Source: Butyrivibrio sp. AE2015 (lineage in GTDB: Bacteria; Bacillota; Clostridia; Lachnospirales; Lachnospiraceae). From it: a stretch of DNA of 64,000 nucleotides. The notes under the pieces were generated by a model. That model was not told the DNA's origin and ran no database searches. It saw only the letters and a program-made list of their open reading frames with translations. The stretch is taken from contig NZ_ATVR01000016.1 in assembly GCF_000420825.1 (NCBI RefSeq), positions 1 through 64,000 of the forward strand, read 5' to 3'. How positions within the stretch are numbered: position 1 is the first letter of the stretch; the number at the start of each line of letters is the position of its first letter. The translations under genes were made by a program, and so were the position numbers. Below, in pieces: positions 46,670 to 54,706 of this stretch.

Positions 46670-48802
46670 TTGGCAGCTCTTTTGACAGGATGCTTGTTAC
46701 TTGCCGGGTGCGGAACTGCAGCTGATAGTGCGGTAACTGAAACTCCTGCCGAGGAGGAAAGTAAGGAAGAGGTTGCGGCAGAGGCATCAACAGATGCTGC
46801 AAGTGTTGAGGCTTCCGAAGAAACAGCTCAGGCTGAAGACACATCATACGTCATTGATGGGGGGAATCCGTGGATAAACTCCAATATTAAAGAGAATGTT
46901 GTTAATTCAGAAAAACCATCAGAAAAAGACGATCTGAACATGGCGGTAAATTATGACTGGGTCAGAAACACCGAGATCCCTGCAGGATACACCTCTACCG
47001 GTACCTTTGTTGAGGTTGGACAGATAATTGACGACAAGGCGTTGGCAACTTTAGAGGATGAAAGCATAGAGGGGCATGATGCTGAACTTGTAAGAGCATT
47101 TTACAATGCTTTTCTTGATTGGGATGATCGAAATGCAAAGGGGGTTTCTCCGATTGAACCTTATGTGAAAGACATCGAATCTCTTTCGAGTATAGATGAT
47201 GTCACAGCATTTGTTACTGATGTTGACAGGTCATTCTTTACACCTGCTTTGGTGGGCGTTGGCAATATTGGAGATCTCACAGATTCAACCAGATATGTGA
47301 CAGATTTTGACCATACAGGTCTGCTTCTTGGAGATTCTGCAGAGTATAAAGAGTTTAGTACTGTTGGTAAGCTAAAATATGATGCTTATAAAAAACTCTT
47401 TTCTAGTATCATGACAAGAATGGGATATACACAGGATGATGCTGATAAGTACTTTGAAGCCTGCATGGCCTATGAGACAGCTCTTGCTGAAAAGGTATAT
47501 ACTTCACTCGAAAATAACGATCCTGCAATTTATGAGAAGATACTAAACTACTACGCTCCCGAGGAAATGGCAGAGCTTGCGCCTAATTTCCCGGTAGATG
47601 AGTTTATTAAGTCAAATGGTTTTGATAATGCAGAGCTTTTCCTTGTAACAGAGCCTGAAGCTCTTGCCAAGGTATCTGAACTTTATACAGATGAGAATCT
47701 TGAGAACATAAAAGGATACTTCATGGTTCAAACAGTTTTAGGATGTACAGCTTATCTTGACAAGGAGACTTTTGAAGCAAGACTTGATGCCCAGCGTTCA
47801 ATTTATGGTGCGTCAGGAGCTCTTTCTGATGAAAAATATGCATATGTCTATTTAAATAATGCTTTGCCGGAATCAATGGAAAAGGCATACATGGCTAAGT
47901 ATGATGTTACAGAGACAAAAAAGACTATAACAAAACTTTGTGAAGATGTGGCCAGTGTCTACAGGGAAATGCTTGAAGGCGAGGAATGGCTCTCTGATGA
48001 GACAAAAGAATATGCTATTAGCAAGCTTGATTCTCTGAAGATCAATGTAATTGAGCCAAATGAATATGAGGACTATAGCGGTCTTGATCTGAATGGCCTT
48101 TCATATTTTGAAGTACAGAAGGCACTTGCGAATTATAGGTGGGAACTTGATAAGAAGAGGACAAACGGAAAAGTAAATAAGAATATTTGGGAAGGCATAT
48201 CTACTCTTGAAACAAATGCCTACTACGACCCAACTGTAAATTCGATCAACATACTTCTGGGAATTCTTGATGGAGATTTCTACAGTGATGATATGGCAAA
48301 AGAGCAGCTTTATGCAGGAATAGGTTCTATTATCGGACATGAGATAAGCCATGCTTTTGATACAAATGGAGCTCAGTTTGATAAGGATGGTAACTACAGT
48401 AGCTGGTGGACAGATGAGGATTATGCCGCATTCCAGGAAAGAGCTCAGAAGCTGATCGATTACTATGATGGAATAACAGTCTATGGTGATGAAAAAGCTA
48501 TTGGTTCTCTTGTCCAGACCGAAGCTATTGCAGATATAGCAGGTGTTAAAGCTATGATGACTCTTGCAGCCAAGGAAGAAAACTTTGATTATAAGCTTTT
48601 CTTTGAGAGCTACGCTAACATATGGAAAGATATGCAAACATATGAAGCAAGCTATTCACAGCTTACTCAGGATCCACATCCGCTTAGCTATCTCAGAGTA
48701 AATGTAACATCGCAGCAGTACGATGAATTCTATAAGGCTTTCGATGTAAAAGAGGGCGATGGAATGTATCTTGCTCCGGAAAACAGAATTTTGATCTGGT
48801 AA
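46670..48802 (+). CDS. M13-family zinc metallopeptidase lipoprotein, 5' end unclear
   Basis: About 710 residues from a TTG at 46670. Lipobox LLLAGC is present, then an acidic spacer and a PepO/neprilysin-like peptidase. Zinc motif HEISH (H557, H561), third ligand E618 with D622 (TEAIADIAG), substrate-binding NAYY, and a terminal Trp as in the family. It would be an extracellular lipid-anchored oligopeptidase. The start is odd: the open frame begins after a stop at 46655-46657, contains no ATG, and no Shine-Dalgarno site precedes the TTG; the usual Lys-rich N-region is reduced to YFKI. The start may have been lost by mutation. The catalytic part is complete. Confidence 0.85.
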   Translation: MAALLTGCLLLAGCGTAADSAVTETPAEEESKEEVAAEASTDAASVEASEETAQAEDTSYVIDGGNPWINSNIKENVVNSEKPSEKDDLNMAVNYDWVRNTEIPAGYTSTGTFVEVGQIIDDKALATLEDESIEGHDAELVRAFYNAFLDWDDRNAKGVSPIEPYVKDIESLSSIDDVTAFVTDVDRSFFTPALVGVGNIGDLTDSTRYVTDFDHTGLLLGDSAEYKEFSTVGKLKYDAYKKLFSSIMTRMGYTQDDADKYFEACMAYETALAEKVYTSLENNDPAIYEKILNYYAPEEMAELAPNFPVDEFIKSNGFDNAELFLVTEPEALAKVSELYTDENLENIKGYFMVQTVLGCTAYLDKETFEARLDAQRSIYGASGALSDEKYAYVYLNNALPESMEKAYMAKYDVTETKKTITKLCEDVASVYREMLEGEEWLSDETKEYAISKLDSLKINVIEPNEYEDYSGLDLNGLSYFEVQKALANYRWELDKKRTNGKVNKNIWEGISTLETNAYYDPTVNSINILLGILDGDFYSDDMAKEQLYAGIGSIIGHEISHAFDTNGAQFDKDGNYSSWWTDEDYAAFQERAQKLIDYYDGITVYGDEKAIGSLVQTEAIADIAGVKAMMTLAAKEENFDYKLFFESYANIWKDMQTYEASYSQLTQDPHPLSYLRVNVTSQQYDEFYKAFDVKEGDGMYLAPENRILIW

Positions 48803-48809
48803 AAAAGAC

Positions 48810-48906
48810 CCTCGGGGACGGGGTTAATGGGCCATTAATTGCAATGACCTATTTCCGTTCCCGAGGGTTTGTTTTTAAAATGGACCATTAACCCCGTCCC
48901 CGAGGG
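48810..48906. repeat. Long inverted repeat and bidirectional terminator with three related arms
   Basis: Arms at 48810-48837 and 48879-48906 (28 nt, one mismatch) share CCCTCGGGGACGGGGTTAAT. Between them a third, inverted partial copy (48855-48867, CCGTTCCCGAGGG) can pair with the left arm and is followed by TTTGTTTTT, giving a plus-strand terminator for the peptidase gene. The right arm lies inside the last codons of dapL. These are two copies of the repeat family seen at 44533 and 51171. Confidence 0.85.
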
Positions 48907-50125
48907 CCTTTATGCGGTCGATGGCTTCTACTGTGTTTTCGTAGCTTCCAAAAGCAGTGAGTCTGAAGTAGTGTTCACCACTTGGACCGAAGCCAGAACC
49001 GGGGGTTCCAACTACATTGGCTTTTTCGAGAAGGTAGTCAAAAAATTCCCAGCTTGTCATGTTGTCTGGAGTCTTAAGCCAGATATATGGCGAGTTTTTG
49101 CCACCATACACTGTGTATCCGGCTTCTTTAAGACCATCATAGATGTATTTTGCATTCTTCATGTAGGACGCGATCATTTCTTTTACCTGAGCCTTGCCTT
49201 CAGGGCTGTAGATGGCTTCGCCTGCTCTCTGAACGATGTATGGAGCGCCGTTGTACTTGGTTCCATGTCTTCTTGCCCAGAGGCTGTGCATCTGGACCTC
49301 TTTACCCTGGAAGGAAACCTTAAGGTCGTGAGGAATGATCGTTGCACCGAGTCTTAAACCGGTGAATCCTGCATTCTTGGAAAAAGATCTAAGCTCAATA
49401 GCACATGTTCTTGCACCATCGCACTCATAGATAGAATGAGGAATGTTATCCTCTGAAATATAAGCCTCATAAGCAGCGTCAAAGATAATGACAGCGCCTG
49501 CTTTGTTTGCGTAATCAACCCATTTCTGGAGCTGGTCTTTTGTGATGGCTTCACCAGTTGGATTATTTGGGAAGCACAGATAAATAAGGTCTGGTGTTTC
49601 TGATGGAAGTTCAGGTGCAAAGCCGTTTTCAGCTGTACAAGGCATGTAGATAACATTGCTCCACATTCCTGTATTCTCATCATAATCCCCGCATCTTCCA
49701 GCCATAACATTTGAATCAACATATACTGGGTAAACGGGATCGCAGACTGCTATTTTTGCATCTTTTGAAAAGATTTCCTGTATAGCTCCGGAATCACTTT
49801 TGGCTCCGTCAGAAATAAAGACTTCATCGTCTGCGATATCGCATCCTCTTGCTCTAAAGTCGTTTTCAGCAACTGCGTGACGAAGAAACTCGTATCCAAG
49901 GTCAGGGGCATATCCTCTGAAAGTTTCTGCATCTGCCTGCTCATCAACAGCCTTGTGAAGAGCCTCTATAACTGCTTTTGGCAGTGGCTTTGTGACATCA
50001 CCGATTCCGAGACGGATGATCTTTTTATCTGGGTTTGCCTTCTGGAAAGCTGCAACTTTTTTGGCAATCGTACTAAAAAGGTAGCTTCCGGGTAGTTTTA
50101 AATAATCTTCATTTGGCTTAAACAT
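48875..50125 (-). CDS. dapL: LL-diaminopimelate aminotransferase
   Basis: 416 residues. Class I/II aminotransferase with PLP lysine K250 in RSFSKNAGFTGLRLG, plus IRLGIGDVTKPLP, CFPNNPTGEAITKDQL and PGSGFGPSGEHYFRLTAFGS, diagnostic for DapL. It converts tetrahydrodipicolinate directly to LL-diaminopimelate, bypassing succinylase/acetylase steps. The last residues GDGVNGPF are encoded by the repeat arm. RBS AGGAG. dapF is divergent, 250 bp away. Confidence 0.96.
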   Translation of the reverse strand: MFKPNEDYLKLPGSYLFSTIAKKVAAFQKANPDKKIIRLGIGDVTKPLPKAVIEALHKAVDEQADAETFRGYAPDLGYEFLRHAVAENDFRARGCDIADDEVFISDGAKSDSGAIQEIFSKDAKIAVCDPVYPVYVDSNVMAGRCGDYDENTGMWSNVIYMPCTAENGFAPELPSETPDLIYLCFPNNPTGEAITKDQLQKWVDYANKAGAVIIFDAAYEAYISEDNIPHSIYECDGARTCAIELRSFSKNAGFTGLRLGATIIPHDLKVSFQGKEVQMHSLWARRHGTKYNGAPYIVQRAGEAIYSPEGKAQVKEMIASYMKNAKYIYDGLKEAGYTVYGGKNSPYIWLKTPDNMTSWEFFDYLLEKANVVGTPGSGFGPSGEHYFRLTAFGSYENTVEAIDRIKALGDGVNGPF

Positions 50126-50375
50126 AGTGTGTTCTCCTGTTATTACTGTGTTATACTTTTCTCGTATCTGTCGTGCACAATTTAATTTGTTTTTTATCCT
50201 ACACTATTTTTGTATAATTGTATACATTTTTCTTGCGCTTTTTTTTGCAGATGTTTAATATGAAAAATAATAAGTGGCAACTGTGATGAATTGTTGTGGC
50301 TTTTGAGTGCTATAAAATAAATATGTATAGAAAGGACACTTTCGCAGATTGTTGGAAGTGGTCAGGGTTTAAGAT

Positions 50376-51248
50376 ATGAAATTTACAAAAATGCATGGCT
50401 GTGGAAACGATTATGTTTATGTAGATGGAAAAAGTGAGAAGATTTCTCAGGAAAAGAAATCTGAGCTTGCTATTAAAGTTTCTGACAGACATTTCGGAAT
50501 TGGTTCTGATGGCCTTATTTTTATAAATCCTGTGGATGATGATAGCATCGACTTTGAAATGGAGATGTATAACGCGGACGGTTCCCGTTCAGAAATGTGT
50601 GGAAACGGCATTAGATGCGTTGCAAAGTACGTATATGACAAGGGACTTACTACTAAAAAGAACCTTGTTATCGTAAGTGCAGGAAAGAAAAAATACATAG
50701 ATCTTACTATTGGTGATGATGGAATGGTCTCATCAGTGAAGGTTGATATGGGGGCGCCTATATTAAAACCGGAGGATGTGCCGGTCTGTATCAATGATGG
50801 CGAAAAAACAGATATGGTCGTGGATGCACCAATTGTCGTTGATGGCAAAGAGTGGCACATGACCTGTGTTTCAATGGGTAACCCTCATGCGGTAGTTTTT
50901 TTACCTGAAGATATGAGTCTTGAGAATTTTGATATAGAGAAGATCGGGCCAAAGTTTGAAAATCATGAGTTCTTTCCAAGACGCGTAAATACAGAATTTG
51001 TAAAGATTGATGATAAAAACAATGTTCACATGCGCGTGTGGGAGAGAGGAACAGGTGAGACTCTTGCCTGTGGTACCGGATGCTGCGCAACAGGAGTTGC
51101 CTGCGTCTTGAACGGACTTACAGATAATGATGTGACAGTTCATGTCCTTGGCGGAGAAGTAATGGTCTCCTGGGACGGGGTTAGTGGTTCATCTGTTATT
51201 ATGGAAGGACCTGCAACAACAGTATTTGAGGGCGAGATTGAGGTGTGA
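50376..51248 (+). CDS. dapF: Diaminopimelate epimerase
   Basis: 290 residues. Catalytic cysteines C75 (EMCGNGIRC) and C232 (LACGTGCCATG). Converts LL- to meso-diaminopimelate for lysine and peptidoglycan; it takes the product of DapL, encoded divergently. Residues 266-271 (WDGVSG) are encoded by a copy of the dispersed repeat, in the loop where other DapF proteins vary. The 250-bp gap to dapL shows no lysine riboswitch that I could recognise. Confidence 0.96.
   Translation: MKFTKMHGCGNDYVYVDGKSEKISQEKKSELAIKVSDRHFGIGSDGLIFINPVDDDSIDFEMEMYNADGSRSEMCGNGIRCVAKYVYDKGLTTKKNLVIVSAGKKKYIDLTIGDDGMVSSVKVDMGAPILKPEDVPVCINDGEKTDMVVDAPIVVDGKEWHMTCVSMGNPHAVVFLPEDMSLENFDIEKIGPKFENHEFFPRRVNTEFVKIDDKNNVHMRVWERGTGETLACGTGCCATGVACVLNGLTDNDVTVHVLGGEVMVSWDGVSGSSVIMEGPATTVFEGEIEV
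51171..51192 (+). repeat. Copy 4 of the repeat, inside dapF
   Basis: TGGGACGGGGTTAGTGGT (51171-51188) followed by TCAT. Identical to 44533-44550 over 18 nt and read in the same frame (WDGVSG) in both places. Confidence 0.65.
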
Positions 51249-51396
51249 TGATATCACATTGGATGTGATGATAATAGGGTAACGTAGGATTAGAAGTAAA
51301 TTTGACATACAGGGATAAAAGAGATTGCCAGTTTAAAAATGATATGTTAGACTATGCTTTATCATGGTAGAGCAATAAAGTAATGGAGGATTTAAC

Positions 51397-52446
51397 ATGT
51401 CTTGGGAAGAAAATGTCAGAAAAGTTGTTCCATATACTCCTGGAGAACAGCCTAAAATAAGCAATATTATAAAATTAAATACAAACGAATGCCCTTATCC
51501 ACCGGCGCCATCTGTAAAGAAGGCCCTGGATAGTTTTTGTTATGAATCCTTGAGATTATATCCGGATCCGGGTTCAGGCGTATTGATAAATGCTTTGTCA
51601 GACTATTACAATGTGCCTTCAGATCAGATATTCGTCGGAGTTGGATCTGATGATGTGCTTTCTATGGCATTTTTGACATTTTTTAACTCGGGTAAGCCCA
51701 TTCTTTTCCCTGACATCACATATTCTTTTTATGATGTATGGGCTGACCTATACAGGATTCCGTACAAACAGCTTCCGCTTGATGAGGAATTCAGAATAAA
51801 GAAGGAAGATTACTATGTTGAAAACGGTGGGGTTATCTTCCCTAATCCCAATGCCCCTACGGGCCTTGTTGAAGATCTGGACATGATAGAAGATATACTT
51901 AAGAATAACAGGGATGTGGTTGTGATCGTTGATGAAGCCTATATTGATTTTGGTGGAAAGAGTGCACTACCCCTTATTGATAAGTATGAGAACCTGCTTG
52001 TTGTTCAGACCTTTTCAAAGTCAAGGGCAATGGCAGGAATGAGGATTGGCTTTGCTTTTGGCTCTAAGAAGCTTATAGGTTACTTAAATGATGCCAAGTT
52101 TTCTTTTAACTCATACACAATGAACAGGACATCTCTTGAGCTTGGAGCAGCGGCACTGGCCGACAAAGAGTATTTTAAGGAAACTTGCAGCAAGATAATC
52201 GCAACCAGGGAGAGAGTTAAGCCACTTTTGTCAGAGCTTGGATTTGTCTTTCCTGATTCTTCAAGTAACTTTATTTTTGCAAAGCACAAAAATGTTTCCG
52301 GGAAAAAGATATTTGAGGAGCTGCGCAAGCGCGGAATAATCGTAAGAAGATGGGATCTGCCACGTATAAGTGAATATCTAAGGATCACTGTAGGCACCGA
52401 TGAGCAGATGGATACGCTGATAGGGAGCCTACGGGAAATTGTTTAA
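51397..52446 (+). CDS. hisC: Histidinol-phosphate aminotransferase
   Basis: 349 residues. LNTNECPYPPAPSV, FPNPNAPTG, VDEAYIDF, and PLP lysine K208 in TFSKSRAMAGMRIG identify HisC. Seventh-step enzyme of histidine synthesis; some members also act on aromatic keto acids. No other his gene is nearby. Confidence 0.9.
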   Translation: MSWEENVRKVVPYTPGEQPKISNIIKLNTNECPYPPAPSVKKALDSFCYESLRLYPDPGSGVLINALSDYYNVPSDQIFVGVGSDDVLSMAFLTFFNSGKPILFPDITYSFYDVWADLYRIPYKQLPLDEEFRIKKEDYYVENGGVIFPNPNAPTGLVEDLDMIEDILKNNRDVVVIVDEAYIDFGGKSALPLIDKYENLLVVQTFSKSRAMAGMRIGFAFGSKKLIGYLNDAKFSFNSYTMNRTSLELGAAALADKEYFKETCSKIIATRERVKPLLSELGFVFPDSSSNFIFAKHKNVSGKKIFEELRKRGIIVRRWDLPRISEYLRITVGTDEQMDTLIGSLREIV

Positions 52447-52542
52447 ACGAAGAATCTATAATACATGATTGCGATTAATACAGTTTAATGATAAAATTTC
52501 TGAGTTGCTGACTGAACGCACATATGATTAGGAGATTTATTC

Positions 52543-53016
52543 ATGTTAAAAAAGTATATCATAGTATTTTTGATCTCGATGGTTCCGCTTGTTGAGCTCA
52601 GAGGAGCAGTACCTTATGCAATTGCTATGGGGCTTCCGGTACTTCCAAGCTACATTATTGCTATTATCGGTAATATGATCCCAATGCCTTTTATTTTCTT
52701 TTTTGCCAGAAAGGTCCTTGAGTGGGGAAAAGATAAGCCTGTGATAGGTGGTTTCTTTACTTTCTGTCTTGAGAAGGGACATAAGGGCGGAGAAAAATTA
52801 AAAGAGAAAGCCGGAAAAGGTTTATACTGGGCACTTTTCCTGTTTGTTGGAATTCCACTTCCAGGAACAGGTGCATGGACAGGTACACTTGCTGCCTCAA
52901 TCCTTGATATGGATTTCAAAAAGAGCGTCAAAGCAGTCGTTTGCGGTGTAGTACTTGCCGGTATTATAATGGGACTTGGAACAAAGGTAGTACTTCTTAT
53001 AGGAAGCCTTTTCTGA
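52543..53016 (+). CDS. COG2426 small membrane protein
   Basis: 157 residues, about four membrane segments. SMVPLVELRGAVPYAI and FVGIPLPGTGAWTGTLAA are hallmarks of the family named putative small multidrug export protein, for which transport evidence is thin. A short AT hairpin (53017-53035) follows. Confidence 0.88.
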   Translation: MLKKYIIVFLISMVPLVELRGAVPYAIAMGLPVLPSYIIAIIGNMIPMPFIFFFARKVLEWGKDKPVIGGFFTFCLEKGHKGGEKLKEKAGKGLYWALFLFVGIPLPGTGAWTGTLAASILDMDFKKSVKAVVCGVVLAGIIMGLGTKVVLLIGSLF

Positions 53017-53084
53017 TCAAAAAATTATTTTTTGAAGTGTATTGGACTGTTTGATCATCATTCAGTTTTAAAAAAGGAATAAAC

Positions 53085-53912
53085 ATGGAAGCTTATACAG
53101 ATTTTGCAAGTGTATATGATACATTCATGGATGAAACCCCATACGAAGTATGGGGTAATTTTATTGCAGAATTAATTGAAAAATATGGTGTCAGCAGGCC
53201 GATTAATGCAGAAAAAAGAGCTGACGTGGCCAAAGAGGATAGCGAAGAAGCTCTTGACCAGGAAAAAAACCTTGTGGTTGAGCTTGGCTGTGGCACGGGT
53301 AGTTTCACCATTGAAATGGCAAAAAAAGGCTATGACATAATGGGAATTGACTTATCTCCCGATATGCTTGATATTGCCAGAAATAAAGCGGCAAATAAGG
53401 GGATTGATCTTATGTTCCTTGAACAGGATATGAGAGAGCTTGACCTGTACTGTACTGCGGGAACAATTGTCAGTGTATGTGACAGCATAAACTACCTGCT
53501 TGATGATGCCGACGTTATAGAAACATTCAGACTTGTTAACAATTTCCTGTTTCCAAAGGGAATATTTATTTTTGATTTTAATACCCTTCACAAGTACAGA
53601 GATGTGATCGGCGATGTGACAATTGCAGAAAACCGCGAGGATTGCAGCTTTATCTGGGATAATTACTATCATGAAGATGAGCATATCAATGAATATGATC
53701 TGACAATCTATGCTATCTGCGATAAGGAAAAAGAGCTGTTCAGAAGGTCAGTAGAGACTCATTACCAGCGAGGCTATACGCTTGAAGAAATGACTTCATT
53801 TGTAAAAGAAGCCGGTCTTGAATTCATCACGGCAATTGATGCAGATACGCATGAAGCGGTAACGGATGGCAGTGAGAGAATCTATATAGTTGCCAGGGAA
53901 AATGGAAAGTAA
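53085..53912 (+). CDS. SAM-dependent methyltransferase, class I
   Basis: 275 residues. SAM motif VVELGCGTGSFTIEMAKKGY (about 64-83), MGIDLSPDML, FIFDFNT. Between the N-terminal helix and the SAM motif there is a charged insert of about 20 residues (about 42-62; PINAEKRADVAKEDSEEA), longer than relatives usually have. Cytoplasmic; substrate unknown. Confidence 0.85.
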   Translation: MEAYTDFASVYDTFMDETPYEVWGNFIAELIEKYGVSRPINAEKRADVAKEDSEEALDQEKNLVVELGCGTGSFTIEMAKKGYDIMGIDLSPDMLDIARNKAANKGIDLMFLEQDMRELDLYCTAGTIVSVCDSINYLLDDADVIETFRLVNNFLFPKGIFIFDFNTLHKYRDVIGDVTIAENREDCSFIWDNYYHEDEHINEYDLTIYAICDKEKELFRRSVETHYQRGYTLEEMTSFVKEAGLEFITAIDADTHEAVTDGSERIYIVARENGK

Positions 53913-54044
53913 ATGATTAATGATTTCTGCCATCATATTTACACTAACTTTGGTTTACATATCCAGGCAAATATATTAAAATAACGTGTATGCTTTGAAC
54001 AAAAGTAAAAATTTATAATAAAAAAGAAATAGGAGTATTTGGTT

Positions 54045-54551
54045 ATGGCATTACTTAAAAAATGGCGTGATATGGCTTATTCTGAGACTGCAGATAAGGG
54101 AAGTCTTCAGAAGCTGTGGACAGAATATTTTCAGAAAGAACGTGACATCTATGCAACTCTTTTGAAGAACCCTGATGAAGTTGTAAAGGGAACTGTAAAA
54201 GAACTTGCTGAGAAATACGGCGTTGATCTTATGACAATGGTTGGATTCCTCGATGGTATCAATGACTCTCTTAAAGAGCAGAACCCTATCGACGATATGG
54301 AAGAGGACACAGAGGTTAACCTTGGCTTTGACAAGGAACTTCTTTATAAGAATATGGTAAATGCCGGTGCTGACTGGCTTTACAACCTTACAGAGTGGGA
54401 AGCAATCTTTGATGAGGACAAGAGAAAGGCTCTCTACAAAGAGGAGAAGGCTTCACATACTATCAGAAAAGAGGACAAGGTATATCCTAACGATCCATGT
54501 CCATGCGGAAGTGGTAAAAAGTACAAGAAGTGCCACGGCAAAAACGCTTAA
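54045..54551 (+). CDS. SEC-C zinc-binding protein
   Basis: 168 residues from ATG at 54045 (AGGAG at 54031-54035). A helical body (about 1-140), then the SEC-C motif [15 protein letters not shown] at the end, the zinc-binding tail also found in SecA. Stand-alone SEC-C proteins of this length are common in Lachnospiraceae; function unknown, perhaps ribosome- or translocase-associated. A 155-bp structured gap to thrS follows. Confidence 0.85.
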   Translation: MALLKKWRDMAYSETADKGSLQKLWTEYFQKERDIYATLLKNPDEVVKGTVKELAEKYGVDLMTMVGFLDGINDSLKEQNPIDDMEEDTEVNLGFDKELLYKNMVNAGADWLYNLTEWEAIFDEDKRKALYKEEKASHTIRKEDKVYPNDPCPCGSGKKYKKCHGKNA

Positions 54552-54573
54552 TTTGAGATATTGATCTGACAGG

Positions 54574-54690
54574 TAGAAATATTGAATTTATGTGTGAAGG
54601 GCTTGCTCATTCATATGTAAATGTCGGTATTTCTATTTGTTGATTAATACAATATAAATAATGTAAGAGGCTGCTCCCGGTAGGGGTAGC
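54574..54690 (+). promoter_or_regulatory. Structured thrS leader
   Basis: Outer dyad TAGAAATA (54574-54581) with TATTTCTA (54628-54635) encloses an inner imperfect stem. A separate GC-rich hairpin GCTGCTCC (54670-54677) with GGGGTAGC (54683-54690), loop CGGTA, ends just 3 nt before the AAAGGA ribosome binding site. It is not a T-box: no specifier arm or TGGNACC-type antiterminator is visible. Translation control by the hairpin is possible. Confidence 0.5.
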
Positions 54691-54706
54691 ACGAAAGGAT
54701 GAAAAA

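Noticed and set aside
48101-48637. 178-residue antisense frame over the M13 peptidase
   Set aside because: Shadow of the catalytic-domain codons; no motif, SD or promoter.
50126-50375. Possible lysine riboswitch between dapL and dapF
   Set aside because: None of the conserved aptamer segments could be found on either strand.
54552-54706. T-box leader before thrS
   Set aside because: No specifier loop, AG-bulge or TGGNACC-like antiterminator was seen; only simple hairpins.
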